Shown: positions 1 through 8,806 of the stretch, piece by piece
Layout of the letters: every line of letters begins with the position of its first letter
How positions within the stretch are numbered: the stretch's first letter is position 1
From: a virus
Reading direction: 5' to 3' (one strand)
DNA length: 44,729 nucleotides
IMG/VR virus record: IMGVR_UViG_3300034082_002813
Coordinates: 1 to 44,729 of that record
The notes under the pieces: generated by a model
Databases searched by the model: none
Told to the model about the DNA's origin: nothing
The model's input: the letters and a program-made list of their open reading frames with translations, nothing else
Made by a program: the position numbers and the translations under genes

Positions 1-30
1 AAGTTATGTTCTACTACTTATAATAGTAAT

Positions 31-139
31 TGGTGTGGTCGGTAGGATTCGAACCTACAAAGCGATGTCTAAGACGTTGCCCTTGCCCAAATGCGTTTCA
101 CAACGGACCGGAGGTATGCCATGTTCCACTCACGACCAC
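31..139 (-). tRNA. long tRNA or tRNA-like gene, anticodon unresolved
   Basis: A perfect T arm (42-58, 5-bp stem, TTCGAAT loop) is followed by a 7-nt acceptor strand (35-41), a discriminator and an encoded CCA (31-33). The acceptor strand pairs 7 of 7 with 133-139. The gene is about 106 nt without CCA, longer than usual class II tRNAs. A 5-bp hairpin (ACGTC/GACAT around TTA) just before the T arm fits a class II variable arm. Between the D region and that hairpin I could not fold one convincing 17-nt anticodon arm. A CGTT-GTGA-AACG hairpin with a GNRA loop and a CGTTG/CAACG stem compete there. It may hold an insertion or be a decayed tRNA. The tRNA character is clear; the isotype is unknown. 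Confidence 0.7.
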
Positions 140-185
140 TCATACAGTATATAACCGCAAACGCAAAAGGTCAAGACTTTTGTAG

Positions 186-192
186 TTAAATA
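186..192 (+). promoter_or_regulatory. T4-type late promoter (TTAAATA)
   Basis: A TTAAATA box lies 10 nt before the ATG at 203. In T4, late transcription starts about six bases after this box, so the leader would be only a few bases long. The same box type recurs before many genes in this window. Confidence 0.55.
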
Positions 193-202
193 CTGTCAGA
201 TT

Positions 203-1183
203 ATGACGCAAGACTTCACAAAGATACCATTCCGGGATATCGTACGTTTTGGACAACGTACAATGTTGAGCCGTCCACTGTTTTCTATCAGTTGGATTTT
301 GGGCCGCTTTTGTAATTATAACTGTTCATACTGTTGGCCATATGCTCGCAGCGACCGAATTGATCATCAACCGCTGGAAGTGTATAAGAATACCATAGAT
401 GAAATCAAACGACAGGCTCGTGAAAATGGGTTCAATGAATTCCATTGGAGTTTCAGTGGCGGCGAACCAACAGCATATAAACAATTACCAGAATTGGTAA
501 AACATCTAGACGAGCTCGAAAGTACTTACCAAAGTATTCATATGACTACCAATTTGTCGCCGGGAAGCAAATGGTGGAACACTTGGTGTGCCAATACAGC
601 ATTGTTGCAACGCAGAAGTATCACTGCCAGTTTTCATGATGAGTTTGCCAAGGAGCAAGAGTTCGGCGACAAGTGTTTACAGTTACAATATGAACTAGTA
701 CACGTTACTATCAATCAAGTAATGGTGCCAGAAAAGTTTGATGAGTTGTATGCTCGTATGGAACGTTTTCATGCTCGCGGAATCAATGTAACACTAAAGC
801 CTCAAAGCAATCCCACGGCGAGTGCGGTTGTGGACGGTTATACAGAAGATATGATACACAAGATGCAGACAGGATTTCCACAACGTGCAAATGGTGAAGA
901 CACTTATCAAATAGCCTTGTATGATGTAGATGGAAAGGAGTATCTATTTGATCAAGCAGAACGATTTAATGCATTTGGTTTTAATAAATTTAAAGATTGG
1001 AATTGCAATGCCGGTTATCAAAGTGTTATAATAAGAGGTAATGAAGTTAAGAGGAGTTATAGTTGTCATGATGCACCATTAGGCACCTTAACCGAGGGTT
1101 TTAAATTATTTTCTCAATCTCGATCGTGTATTACAGAAAGTTGTGTAAGTTCAGCAGATAGCAAAATACCTAAATGCAAATAA
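203..1183 (+). CDS. radical SAM protein with C-terminal SPASM/twitch-like cysteines
   Basis: The radical SAM CxxxCxxC motif (C37, C41, C44) would bind the 4Fe-4S cluster that cleaves S-adenosylmethionine. SGGEPT at 85-90 is the SAM-binding GGEP motif. Cysteines at about 268, 288, 309, 314 and 325 suggest a C-terminal auxiliary-cluster (SPASM or twitch) domain, which in known families is common in enzymes acting on peptides or other large substrates. The protein resembles the rSAM genes at 19746 and 20722 in layout, including the WNCNAG/WSC motif. A late promoter precedes it with almost no leader. It overlaps the next methyltransferase-like gene by 10 nt, so the two are probably co-expressed. 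The substrate is unknown. Confidence 0.88.
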   Translation: MTQDFTKIPFRDIVRFGQRTMLSRPLFSISWILGRFCNYNCSYCWPYARSDRIDHQPLEVYKNTIDEIKRQARENGFNEFHWSFSGGEPTAYKQLPELVKHLDELESTYQSIHMTTNLSPGSKWWNTWCANTALLQRRSITASFHDEFAKEQEFGDKCLQLQYELVHVTINQVMVPEKFDELYARMERFHARGINVTLKPQSNPTASAVVDGYTEDMIHKMQTGFPQRANGEDTYQIALYDVDGKEYLFDQAERFNAFGFNKFKDWNCNAGYQSVIIRGNEVKRSYSCHDAPLGTLTEGFKLFSQSRSCITESCVSSADSKIPKCK

Positions 1184-1773
1184 ACACTGAACATTTACAT
1201 CATTGGATGCAGGCTATCCGTCAAAGTCCAGATCCCATGCGGACCATGGATGCATTCTGGTCAGGCCAGCTTAAAAGTAAAGAGTGGTTGATTACAAATC
1301 TTCGTACCCATGTAAAGAAATTTGTTACAGTGGACATTCACGGTGGGTGGGTAGGTGTGTTAGCCAGTATGCTATTTCAAAGCGATGTTCCGATACTTAA
1401 CATTCGTAGCATTGACATTGATCCTATCTGCAAACCTATTGCCATTAACATGAACAAGATTGAAGAAATGGTAGGAAAGTTTCATGCAGTTACCGCAGAC
1501 ATGTGTGAAATACGCAGCGATGCCGACGTTGTTATCAATACCAGCTGTGAACATATCACACAAGACCAATACGATCTATGGTTAAGTGGTATGCCTTATA
1601 GTAGTTTATTGATACTACAAAGCAACAACTATGATATTCCGGAACACGTTCGTACTGCCAACACTCTAGAACAGTTTAAAGAACAATGTCATTTAGAAGA
1701 AATATATTGGGCAGGTGAACTTGAATTACCTTTGTATACTCGATTTATGATAATCGGCAAGCAATTAAAGTAG
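1174..1773 (+). CDS. SAM-dependent methyltransferase-like protein
   Basis: The 199-residue protein has a Rossmann pattern typical of class I methyltransferases. A degenerate glycine motif (DIHGGWVGVLAS, about 54-65) is followed by an acidic strand (SIDIDP), a TADM strand end and a motif IV-like VINTSCEHI. It starts inside the end of the preceding rSAM gene and meets the opposite-strand rSAM gene tail to tail at 1765. I recognise the general type from marine phages, where it is annotated as a methyltransferase, but the methyl acceptor is unknown. The fold call is moderate to good; catalytic activity is inferred. Confidence 0.7.
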   Translation: MQINTEHLHHWMQAIRQSPDPMRTMDAFWSGQLKSKEWLITNLRTHVKKFVTVDIHGGWVGVLASMLFQSDVPILNIRSIDIDPICKPIAINMNKIEEMVGKFHAVTADMCEIRSDADVVINTSCEHITQDQYDLWLSGMPYSSLLILQSNNYDIPEHVRTANTLEQFKEQCHLEEIYWAGELELPLYTRFMIIGKQLK

Positions 1774-2934
1774 ATTAAGAAGATCCAGAGGATCTTTTGT
1801 AGGGTGTCTGGCTAACAAGTATCGCTGAGGCGGCGCATCGGGTAATGGTATGCTTTTGTTTTTCCATATGTCTCGGCGGATAACCTGATGTAGAAAATTT
1901 GTAATGCCGTCAGGTACAAAGTTGCACCACGGACCACTACGCAATTCTTCCATGTCGATGTTGGTTTCATCACACCAGTTGATCAAACGCAAACATTTAT
2001 CTCCCATCTCGACCATCACATGATATATGTTGTTGTCTGCTTCGATGATTCTATTAAAAGGTATTTCTCGAACGTGGCACCATTGCTCAACGGCATTGTA
2101 TAAATCACTGACTGTGGAGACTTCAGTGGTAGCATTTCTACCAATCTCGGCTCCTAGTCTGATTCTGAAAGTCTTAGGAGTCCAATCATTGGTCCAAATT
2201 TCATTTAGTATGTAATCTAGTTCGTGGAATCCTACCATGGTGTATCCGATATATCCTATAGAAACATCTTCCTTCATCATGTTTTCTATGGCAGTGATTT
2301 GTTTTCTTCTCACAGTTTCATTGTTGATATAGTCAGGATGATTTAGTCCTATGTTGGCAGCATGCAGTCCGGCTTCTACACTACGTCTACAGAAATCGCT
2401 GTCGTTGAATCTAATGCCGTTGGTTAGTACACTAACATGAATATCTGGGTGAAGCCCTCGTATAGCAGCCACAGTTTCTGGAAAATCTCGTCTGAGAGTA
2501 CTCTCTGCCCCAGCAAGTATGATACGATGTACACCGTCCGGATCACCCAATGGCATAGTTAGCACTTGTCTAATCAATTCTTCAATAGACGGATCTTTGA
2601 CTTCATTGTCTGGCAAATGATAACAGTGAGGACATTCTAGATTGCATCTATCGCTGCCTTCTATAAGCACTCCGCCATTCATATTGTATTTGGGATTATC
2701 TTGTGTATAGTACAGCCCCGAGTAGAACTCATAATCATTTTCGATCAGGTGATGGCTAATGCCGTGAATAGCACAACTCTTTACCATGTAGACTTTGTTG
2801 TTTTTTTCATATCGCCATGCTGGAATATGCCTGTGACAATGATGACACAAGGACACAGTAGGCAGCAGATGTTTTCCTGCAATAGAGTCTAACATTCTGT
2901 TTATGTTAGAATTATTAAAACCAATTAAGTTCAT
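1765..2934 (-). CDS. radical SAM protein with N-terminal zinc-ribbon-like cysteines (MJ0619-like)
   Basis: The radical SAM motif is RCNLECPHC (C97, C101, C104). An N-terminal block with CHHC (C30, C33), a VYM strand and KSCAIHG (C54) resembles the zinc-binding leader of MJ0619-type radical SAM enzymes, which methylate pterin precursors in archaea. That comparison is from memory and says nothing about the substrate here. The canonical GGEP is replaced by AGAEST at about 141. The gene overlaps the upstream B12-type rSAM gene by 4 nt (ATGA), so the two are translationally coupled and likely act in one pathway. Confidence 0.85.
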   Translation of the reverse strand: MNLIGFNNSNINRMLDSIAGKHLLPTVSLCHHCHRHIPAWRYEKNNKVYMVKSCAIHGISHHLIENDYEFYSGLYYTQDNPKYNMNGGVLIEGSDRCNLECPHCYHLPDNEVKDPSIEELIRQVLTMPLGDPDGVHRIILAGAESTLRRDFPETVAAIRGLHPDIHVSVLTNGIRFNDSDFCRRSVEAGLHAANIGLNHPDYINNETVRRKQITAIENMMKEDVSIGYIGYTMVGFHELDYILNEIWTNDWTPKTFRIRLGAEIGRNATTEVSTVSDLYNAVEQWCHVREIPFNRIIEADNNIYHVMVEMGDKCLRLINWCDETNIDMEELRSGPWCNFVPDGITNFLHQVIRRDIWKNKSIPLPDAPPQRYLLARHPTKDPLDLLNLL

Positions 2935-4856
2935 AAAATTCTTCCGTCTGCTGTTGTGCTGACAATAGGGATAATAGGAATAGTTGCGTGTGCAGCAATT
3001 TTGTTCCCATCATACGTATCTTCAACGTCTTGGTGTTGGTATGGATTGTTAATATTAACAATATCAGTTTTCATAAGAAATTTAGTATACATTTGATCAT
3101 GCATGTGACTCACTGGGTCGTGTTTGTGTATCTCATATTCACTGAATTCATAAACCCATCTATCAACATCTATAATAGAATAGATCTTGTGAGGATAAGT
3201 TTGACTATCGTCTTTCATTAATGCTGTCTGTAAGTCTACAATACTCTGTTCTATTTCTCTAAAACTTTCTCCTACAGTAAAACCTAAGCCAATAAAATGT
3301 TTCTTGTTCTCTATGATATAGTTTAATTTGTATGTTTCGGGCAGAGTTAATGCAACCACATTATGATATTTCTCTTGATTAGGAACTTCACCATGTGTAA
3401 AATAATTTGTCAAGATTTCTTCAACAGAATCTATCAATGCTTTGCCTAGGGTATCTTGTTTGAGATATTGATATAGTCGGTCATAAAAATCTCTATATTC
3501 TATGTTATGCATGTGATATAGATATTTAGAAGTTAACTGGGTAATACCAGAATAATGAAACTGTGCCAACATCCAATGATAGGCTAATGTATCTGCCATG
3601 TCTTGACTGCTCATGGTATTTGTAGCACTAACCATAGCGATGTCTTCCCAGCTGTGATCTTCATCGTCCCATATTCTTTCTTCTTTAGATCTGTACATGT
3701 CTCGTGGGTGTATTAACTTTATCCCGTAACGGGTTTGATATTCTTCACTGGCCATTTCTGAATTGGGAATAACCGTGCATGGGTAGGTTTTTACAGAATC
3801 ATGTTGCCCTAGTTTCATGATAGTGAAAAGCCCGTTGATAAATGTTTCTTTGGTTTCCAAAGGAAGACCTAATACCAGTTCGGTATAGTATCTTATACCG
3901 TGCTTTTGACACAGGGCATAGGCACGTTCTAGATTATTCATTCCCATGTTATTTCTTTTGCTGGCTTCTAGAGTAGGCACGTTCATACTTTGCACAGCCA
4001 TTTCCAATCCATAGGTCCATTTTTGTATTATTTTTTCTATTTCAAAACAAGCTTCATTGAGATTCTTGGCATGATTAAATGTGACTCTACGAATTTTACT
4101 CACAGGATCCTCAATAGCACGTCTAGCCATCCATGCGATCTCAACGTCACGTTCTTTTAATATGCCTGCGTTCGGATCAATAACAAACAACCAATGAATG
4201 TTGTTAGTCACTGCCCAATCCATTTCTTCCTTGGTTCTTTCTAGGTTAAACGTTTTTAATTTATTAAGATAATCTGCACCCCATCCGCAGAATGTGCAGT
4301 GATAAGGACACCCTCGATTGGTTTCGATCATCATATACCAGCTGACATCTGGATTTTCTTTTATAATTTTGTCAAAAAATCCTGCAGTATACGGACTAGG
4401 AAATTCTGCTATATCCTGTTGTCTAGGATTATTCCAATAGCGGTCGATTGGTTCCTTGTTGATATACTTTCTTAAAAGGTCTGCCCATGCCATTTCACCT
4501 TCGCCGAACATAGCAACGTCTATAAAATCATGTATCAGCCAACTTTCATTAATACTAGGGCCTCCGAACACTATCAAACAATCAGGCCATCGTTGTTTGA
4601 TTTTTTTAGCTAACGTGAGATTCCAATTGTGATTCCAAACATAGGTACTAAAGCCTATTACGTCAGGATCTTTTATTTTATCCAAAACATCTTGCTGTCC
4701 TTCACGTTTCCAAATCACATCCGCTAACATAAAATTGTTTTGAATATCACTGAACTGATTAGCGTAGGCCCATATACAGCCTACTGAAAACGGCAGATAG
4801 TGTTCATTGGACGGGCCAGAAGTAATCTCTGCCTGTATTAAATAGACTTTTTTCAT
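2931..4856 (-). CDS. B12-binding-domain-type radical SAM protein
   Basis: The 641-residue protein has an N-terminal Rossmann-like domain with VIGFSTYVWN and VFGGPS, as in the cobalamin-binding domain of B12-dependent radical SAM enzymes, followed by EGE and then RGCPYHCTFCGWG with C183, C187 and C190. I do not see a DxHxxG histidine loop, so if cobalamin binds it would be base-off without that ligand. Such enzymes usually methylate unactivated carbons or rearrange substrates. The C-terminal 250 residues are unassigned. A paralogue lies at 40080-41735. A GATAAATA late box is 6 nt before the ATG, and the gene is coupled to the downstream rSAM gene. Confidence 0.87.
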   Translation of the reverse strand: MKKVYLIQAEITSGPSNEHYLPFSVGCIWAYANQFSDIQNNFMLADVIWKREGQQDVLDKIKDPDVIGFSTYVWNHNWNLTLAKKIKQRWPDCLIVFGGPSINESWLIHDFIDVAMFGEGEMAWADLLRKYINKEPIDRYWNNPRQQDIAEFPSPYTAGFFDKIIKENPDVSWYMMIETNRGCPYHCTFCGWGADYLNKLKTFNLERTKEEMDWAVTNNIHWLFVIDPNAGILKERDVEIAWMARRAIEDPVSKIRRVTFNHAKNLNEACFEIEKIIQKWTYGLEMAVQSMNVPTLEASKRNNMGMNNLERAYALCQKHGIRYYTELVLGLPLETKETFINGLFTIMKLGQHDSVKTYPCTVIPNSEMASEEYQTRYGIKLIHPRDMYRSKEERIWDDEDHSWEDIAMVSATNTMSSQDMADTLAYHWMLAQFHYSGITQLTSKYLYHMHNIEYRDFYDRLYQYLKQDTLGKALIDSVEEILTNYFTHGEVPNQEKYHNVVALTLPETYKLNYIIENKKHFIGLGFTVGESFREIEQSIVDLQTALMKDDSQTYPHKIYSIIDVDRWVYEFSEYEIHKHDPVSHMHDQMYTKFLMKTDIVNINNPYQHQDVEDTYDGNKIAAHATIPIIPIVSTTADGRIL

Positions 4857-4862
4857 TTACGA

Positions 4863-4870
4863 TATTTATC
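4863..4870 (-). promoter_or_regulatory. T4-type late promoter (GATAAATA), leaderless spacing
   Basis: GATAAATA on the minus strand ends 6 nt before the ATG at 4856, so the predicted start of transcription is at or next to the start codon. It forms a divergent pair with the plus-strand box at 4876. Confidence 0.65.
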
Positions 4871-4875
4871 GATAG

Positions 4876-4882
4876 CTAAATA
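4876..4882 (+). promoter_or_regulatory. T4-type late promoter (CTAAATA)
   Basis: A CTAAATA box lies 20 nt before the ATG at 4903. It is divergent with the box at 4863-4870 in a 46-nt intergenic gap. Confidence 0.5.
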
Positions 4883-4902
4883 CCCTGCAAATTAAAATTC
4901 CT

Positions 4903-6099
4903 ATGAACACTCAAAACTTGAAATTACTTTTCCCATTTAACGAAAATAAAGATCATTCTCAAACCAGAAAAATACAAAGATACACCAGATTTGGTTTTAT
5001 AGAAAATGATAAAGAAATCATCGACCTAAGCCTAGGCAACGGCGGCGCCTTTTTGCTGGGGTTTGATAGACACGATATCATTGAATACGTGCATGAGAAG
5101 ATGCTAGAGAATCCTTTCGTCAGCGGTGAATACATGACAACCAACGAAGCTGTAATTAATCTCACAGAAAAGTTATTTGTTCTGAGTGGCGGATACCGAT
5201 CAGTATTTGCATTGTCGGGCAGTGATGCCGTAGAAGGTGCTATCAAGGTTGCTATGTTATATCATAAGTGTAAGAATCAAACACGTAACGATATATTAGG
5301 GATTCAAAACTCATACCATGGTAGTACGCATCTTACTGCCAGTATTGGAAATTTAAGCTTCATGGCGAAAAGTATGACTCCTCATCCTTTTTGCAAGCAG
5401 ATTACAAGAGAACAATCCGAACAACAGATGCTTGAAGAGATCGAATCTTATAAAAATACAGCTGCCTGCATGGTCATCGAGCCATGCAGTTGGTCTAATC
5501 ATCTAAAAAAATACAGTGAAAATTTTTGGGATGAATTAAAATCAATTTGCAAACGACACGATATATTATTAATATATGATGACATTGCCACAGGTGGAGG
5601 TAAAACTGGTGAATTTTTTGGTTTTAAAAAAACCCATGCGCCGGATATTTTTACAAGTGGAAAATCTTTTTCAGGAGGATACTTTCCGCTGAGCGCCTGT
5701 TTCGTTTCTGAACATGTCAACGAAGTTGTAAAGCATGGGTTTCTAAGTTATGGATTCACTTATAGTTTTTCGTTGAGTGGAATATATTGCACAACGAAAT
5801 ACATTGAAGTGTTAGAAAAAGAAAACTTGTTAGCAAATTTCAATGATACACTAAGTTCAACTGTCAAGGTAATGGAATATTTAAAAAATCATAATTTTAT
5901 ATACGATTATACAAATTATGGATTGTTATTCGATCTCAACACTCCCGACACCGCTGAGAAAACATATTATGCCAACGGATTGAACCCGGGGTTGTGGACC
6001 CCATCACTTGATCATTTGTTATTGATCATTCCGTTAAATGCTGATCAAGAATATTTTCAAATGCTACAGGATAGACTTGTTAACTCTTTGCGACGATAG
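4903..6099 (+). CDS. class III PLP-dependent aminotransferase
   Basis: The class III (ornithine/BioA-type) fold signature is clear: SGSDAVEGAIK (105-115) for phosphate binding, YHG at 138-140 stacking on the cofactor, IYDDIATGGGKTGEFFG with the acidic pair at 226-227, and TSGKSFSGGYFP with the Schiff-base lysine K254. Its 398 residues are near the usual length (about 420-450). Family members transfer amino groups between an amine or amino acid and a keto acid or aldehyde; the substrate cannot be read here. It converges on the amidinotransferase gene with a 20-nt overlap. Making an amine and then converting it to a guanidine is a sensible pair of steps, but this is inference. Confidence 0.9.
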   Translation: MNTQNLKLLFPFNENKDHSQTRKIQRYTRFGFIENDKEIIDLSLGNGGAFLLGFDRHDIIEYVHEKMLENPFVSGEYMTTNEAVINLTEKLFVLSGGYRSVFALSGSDAVEGAIKVAMLYHKCKNQTRNDILGIQNSYHGSTHLTASIGNLSFMAKSMTPHPFCKQITREQSEQQMLEEIESYKNTAACMVIEPCSWSNHLKKYSENFWDELKSICKRHDILLIYDDIATGGGKTGEFFGFKKTHAPDIFTSGKSFSGGYFPLSACFVSEHVNEVVKHGFLSYGFTYSFSLSGIYCTTKYIEVLEKENLLANFNDTLSSTVKVMEYLKNHNFIYDYTNYGLLFDLNTPDTAEKTYYANGLNPGLWTPSLDHLLLIIPLNADQEYFQMLQDRLVNSLRR

Positions 6100-7162
6100 A
6101 TCGATTATCACCTTTACGTTTCAAGTCAAGAGTCAAACAATGTATGCCTGCTTCCCAAAATAGTCCGTGTCTAATCGGAGCCACGTGACAGGTTACACCA
6201 AATGTATTGAGTAGTTCGAATACTTCTGGCTGTACAGCCGAGCAAATGATATTTTGCGGATCTACAACCAACACATTAGTTTCAAAAGCAACGTCTTGAG
6301 CGTATCCCTTCCATTCTTGCAACCAAGTATCTAACCATTCAAGAGACATATGATTTTTATTTTTAACGTTACTGGTCTGTTTTAAAAAATCTTGATAAGG
6401 AAACTTATCAAACTTTCCTTCGAGATTGATTATTTTTTTATTTTTTAGACATTGAGGAATCCAGGTCTCGCTCATACAAACCACAGTTTCATCGTTGATC
6501 ATGTAGAAGCCGTGATCTATATGACCCCAATTGTTTACTATGGTTCCGGAATTGTTGACGAAGTTAGTATCAATATTTCGCTTCATCCATTCCAATCCTG
6601 CCTGAGACCCAGGGCCTGCGTTATTGGTTATTAATGTATCACCGCACTTATACATGGTAGCAGCATGCCACAACACCTTGTCTTTGTAATCCTCTCCATA
6701 GATTGTTGGTCCGTCAACAAACCATTTCTTACCTTCAAAGTTATTAATCATCGGAGGCGGTTGGCTGATCCAATTGTATCCTTGATCGTACATGGATTTA
6801 AATATTTCATAATAATTAAATGAATCAAAATATCTATCAGGCATACTGGTATACGTTTGATAGATAGTATTTCCATAGGCTAGATATTGATCTCTCGGAA
6901 CGATGGGATTAGTAGCATAGAACACGCTAAATGTCGGTAGTTCTATTTTCTCTGGAAATTGATGCGGTATAGGTCTATGAACTTTCACTCCTAGTCCTTG
7001 TAAGATTTTCGCTAAATTATCTAAATCTTCTTTGGTTTCTTGTAATATTCGATTTATTAAAGGACGTGCTTCCGATTCAATATTCCAACCTAATGGTATT
7101 TCAGTATTGCAGTTGCCTACGATGACTTCTTCTAACGGATCCCAATTTGTATAGATACTCAT
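6080..7162 (-). CDS. glycine/inosamine-type amidinotransferase
   Basis: The family moves an amidino group, usually from arginine, to an amine and makes guanidino compounds. The catalytic triad of human AGAT is matched: CGD at about 174-176, HID in NWGHIDHGFYM at about 214, and the nucleophilic cysteine C342 in FWEAGIHCLTLDLKR. The spacing and the 360-residue length fit the family. The start is supported by an AAGGG ribosome-binding site before the ATG. A TTAAATA late box lies 30 nt upstream. The acceptor amine is unknown; the convergent aminotransferase gene is a plausible partner. Confidence 0.92.
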   Translation of the reverse strand: MSIYTNWDPLEEVIVGNCNTEIPLGWNIESEARPLINRILQETKEDLDNLAKILQGLGVKVHRPIPHQFPEKIELPTFSVFYATNPIVPRDQYLAYGNTIYQTYTSMPDRYFDSFNYYEIFKSMYDQGYNWISQPPPMINNFEGKKWFVDGPTIYGEDYKDKVLWHAATMYKCGDTLITNNAGPGSQAGLEWMKRNIDTNFVNNSGTIVNNWGHIDHGFYMINDETVVCMSETWIPQCLKNKKIINLEGKFDKFPYQDFLKQTSNVKNKNHMSLEWLDTWLQEWKGYAQDVAFETNVLVVDPQNIICSAVQPEVFELLNTFGVTCHVAPIRHGLFWEAGIHCLTLDLKRKGDNRSIVAKS

Positions 7163-7172
7163 AATGCCCTTG

Positions 7173-7179
7173 TTAAATA
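7173..7179 (+). promoter_or_regulatory. T4-type late promoter (TTAAATA)
   Basis: A TTAAATA box lies 19 nt upstream of the ATG at 7199, in the divergent gap between two genes. Confidence 0.4.
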
Positions 7180-7192
7180 ATGTTTTGCGAAA

Positions 7193-7199
7193 TATTTAA
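7193..7199 (-). promoter_or_regulatory. T4-type late promoter (TTAAATA)
   Basis: A minus-strand TTAAATA box overlaps the start codon of the divergent gene at 7199. It would serve the amidinotransferase gene starting at 7162 with a leader of about 25 nt that contains its AAGGG site. Confidence 0.4.
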
Positions 7200-7702
7200 T
7201 GAAAACAGTAGCTATCACTGCTCATCTTGGCCCAGTCGGTCGAGCCATGTCTGCCGCATATTCTAATTTAGGTTATTCGGTAATGGGCATCTCACGTGCC
7301 ACGGGGTTTGACCTTTCTGATTCAGAGCAAAGAAAGAACGCAGTAAAGACAATAATTGACTGTGACATATTTGTAAATACATCGTTCGATCAAATTAATT
7401 TGCTCAATGATGTTTGGAATATTTGGGAAGGTACACCCAACAAACGTATAGTGAACATTAGTTCCATTAACACAGTGTTCTTAGATAAAACATCAGTAAA
7501 TCTTGATAATAAAAGAAAATTAGAAACTGCTCATTGGCAATGTCTTATGCGACATCAATATCCTGCATTGACATTACTTAAAACTGGTGTTCATGAAAAT
7601 GATGATCAAACTTTTTTTAAATGGGCCGAGTTTGCTGTCAGCACAATAGAGAATTCTCAAGAGTATACAGTGTTAGAACTGTCCTGTTTGAAATTAGATT
7701 AA
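7199..7702 (+). CDS. short-chain dehydrogenase-like Rossmann protein
   Basis: The N-terminus (VAITAHLGPVGRAMSAAYSNLGY) matches the glycine-rich NAD(P) motif of short-chain dehydrogenases, followed by an acidic/polar second strand, DIFVNTS, and RIVNISSINTVF, equivalent to the catalytic-serine strand. The usual YxxxK is not clear; K-R-K at about 107-109 is the nearest candidate. At 167 residues it is short for the family (about 240). It may be a degenerate or minimal reductase, or a sugar-nucleotide epimerase-like protein. It ends against the opposite-strand gene at 7699. Confidence 0.65.
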   Translation: MKTVAITAHLGPVGRAMSAAYSNLGYSVMGISRATGFDLSDSEQRKNAVKTIIDCDIFVNTSFDQINLLNDVWNIWEGTPNKRIVNISSINTVFLDKTSVNLDNKRKLETAHWQCLMRHQYPALTLLKTGVHENDDQTFFKWAEFAVSTIENSQEYTVLELSCLKLD

Positions 7703-8124
7703 TGATCTAATATTTCTTTAAGGTAGTCTTCAGTCCAATAGCTATAGTAATTGCTTTTTTTCAATTTGTCTCTAGCTATTTTTAATCGTGATCGCAATTG
7801 ACACAGTAAAAGATTGTGTTTGCCATTGTTGGTTTGTACCCCATTAATAAAAGTCTTTCTATCTTTATGGTCAGGCAGAAAAATAATATCGGGGTATTGT
7901 TGATTATATTTTTCAGATAGATGATTTATTTGATCTACTGTGATATCTTCTGGTAACATATACACAACAAGTTCAAAATCTTCACTAGGCGGTACGATAT
8001 CTTCGCCGGAGGATTGAATTATGTCAAAGTCGACTCCCTTGGCAAAAGGGCAGACTGGTAAGTTTCCTAGTTCTGTTCTTGGTTTGATTAATTCATCAAT
8101 CCAAAATTTTAAATCTTTAGACAT
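7699..8124 (-). CDS. small protein of unknown function with PVCPFAK motif
   Basis: A 141-residue acidic protein with a conserved-looking LPVCPFAKG near residue 23-31 and a FxxVVYMLPED strand. I recognise this layout from uncharacterised marine phage and bacterial proteins but know no function. It overlaps the end of the upstream dioxygenase-like gene (8117) by 8 nt, so the two form one operon. A role accessory to that enzyme is only a guess. Confidence 0.7.
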   Translation of the reverse strand: MSKDLKFWIDELIKPRTELGNLPVCPFAKGVDFDIIQSSGEDIVPPSEDFELVVYMLPEDITVDQINHLSEKYNQQYPDIIFLPDHKDRKTFINGVQTNNGKHNLLLCQLRSRLKIARDKLKKSNYYSYWTEDYLKEILDH

Positions 8125-8722
8125 TTATTAGCAACCCCACAATCATTAAGTACCTATCTCTGTTTGTTCTATTGTATCCCTCATGCCAAGTATCATGATC
8201 ATTAATATGTAGTACACCTTGCCCGAAGTTATTGGAAATTCTTAACGCATCTGTCTTGGATTTGTCGGTGTAATAGAATGTAGACCAGTCGACATCATCG
8301 GTGTCATTGAAATATATTAGGCCAGTTGCCACTTGTAATCTGGTGTCTAGATGTGTTTCTAAATAAAAACCTGGATTGTCTTTTAAAAATTGTCCGCCCC
8401 AAACAGTATGAGTGTTCATTTGATCCTGAGACCATCCCTCCCATAACGAACTAATATGAGGAAAGTCTTGATACAGTTGTGCAATTATTTGTCTTTTAAC
8501 TGCATCTGAACTGATAAAAGCCAGAAGATCTTTCAACACAGGGCTTTGCGGTTGTGGTAATACTGATCTATTATCATGCCCGTTGTTGGCTTTGATCTTG
8601 GATTCTTTATGTTCAATCCAATTTTCTTTTTCAAGTTGCTCTATCACAATACTTTTTGGGCTGTTTAAAGTCAATTGAAGGCTTGATAGATTGTTACGTA
8701 TTGGTGAAATGTCTAGTCGCAT
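8117..8722 (-). CDS. 2OG-Fe(II) dioxygenase-fold protein (prolyl-hydroxylase-like)
   Basis: The facial triad is readable: H124 and D126 in ETHLDTRLQVATGLIYFND, H180 in DTWHEGYN, and R190 for the 2-oxoglutarate carboxylate in RDRYLMIVG. The order and spacing fit the double-stranded beta-helix oxygenases related to prolyl 4-hydroxylase. Its 201 residues are typical. The substrate is unknown; family members hydroxylate peptides, lipids or small molecules. It is translated together with the 141-residue gene downstream. Confidence 0.82.
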   Translation of the reverse strand: MRLDISPIRNNLSSLQLTLNSPKSIVIEQLEKENWIEHKESKIKANNGHDNRSVLPQPQSPVLKDLLAFISSDAVKRQIIAQLYQDFPHISSLWEGWSQDQMNTHTVWGGQFLKDNPGFYLETHLDTRLQVATGLIYFNDTDDVDWSTFYYTDKSKTDALRISNNFGQGVLHINDHDTWHEGYNRTNRDRYLMIVGLLINV

Positions 8723-8746
8723 TGTCTTATTAATAGATTATTATTG

Positions 8747-8754
8747 TATAAGTA
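8747..8754 (+). promoter_or_regulatory. late-promoter-like box (TATAAGTA)
   Basis: TATAAGTA differs from the T4 late consensus at one base. It lies upstream of the structural-type gene whose reading frame opens near 8780-8807. Confidence 0.35.
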
Positions 8755-8806
8755 GTTATTCATATCCCCGGAGTATACAATTATTTCTCAGAATCAAATT
8801 TTAGGA

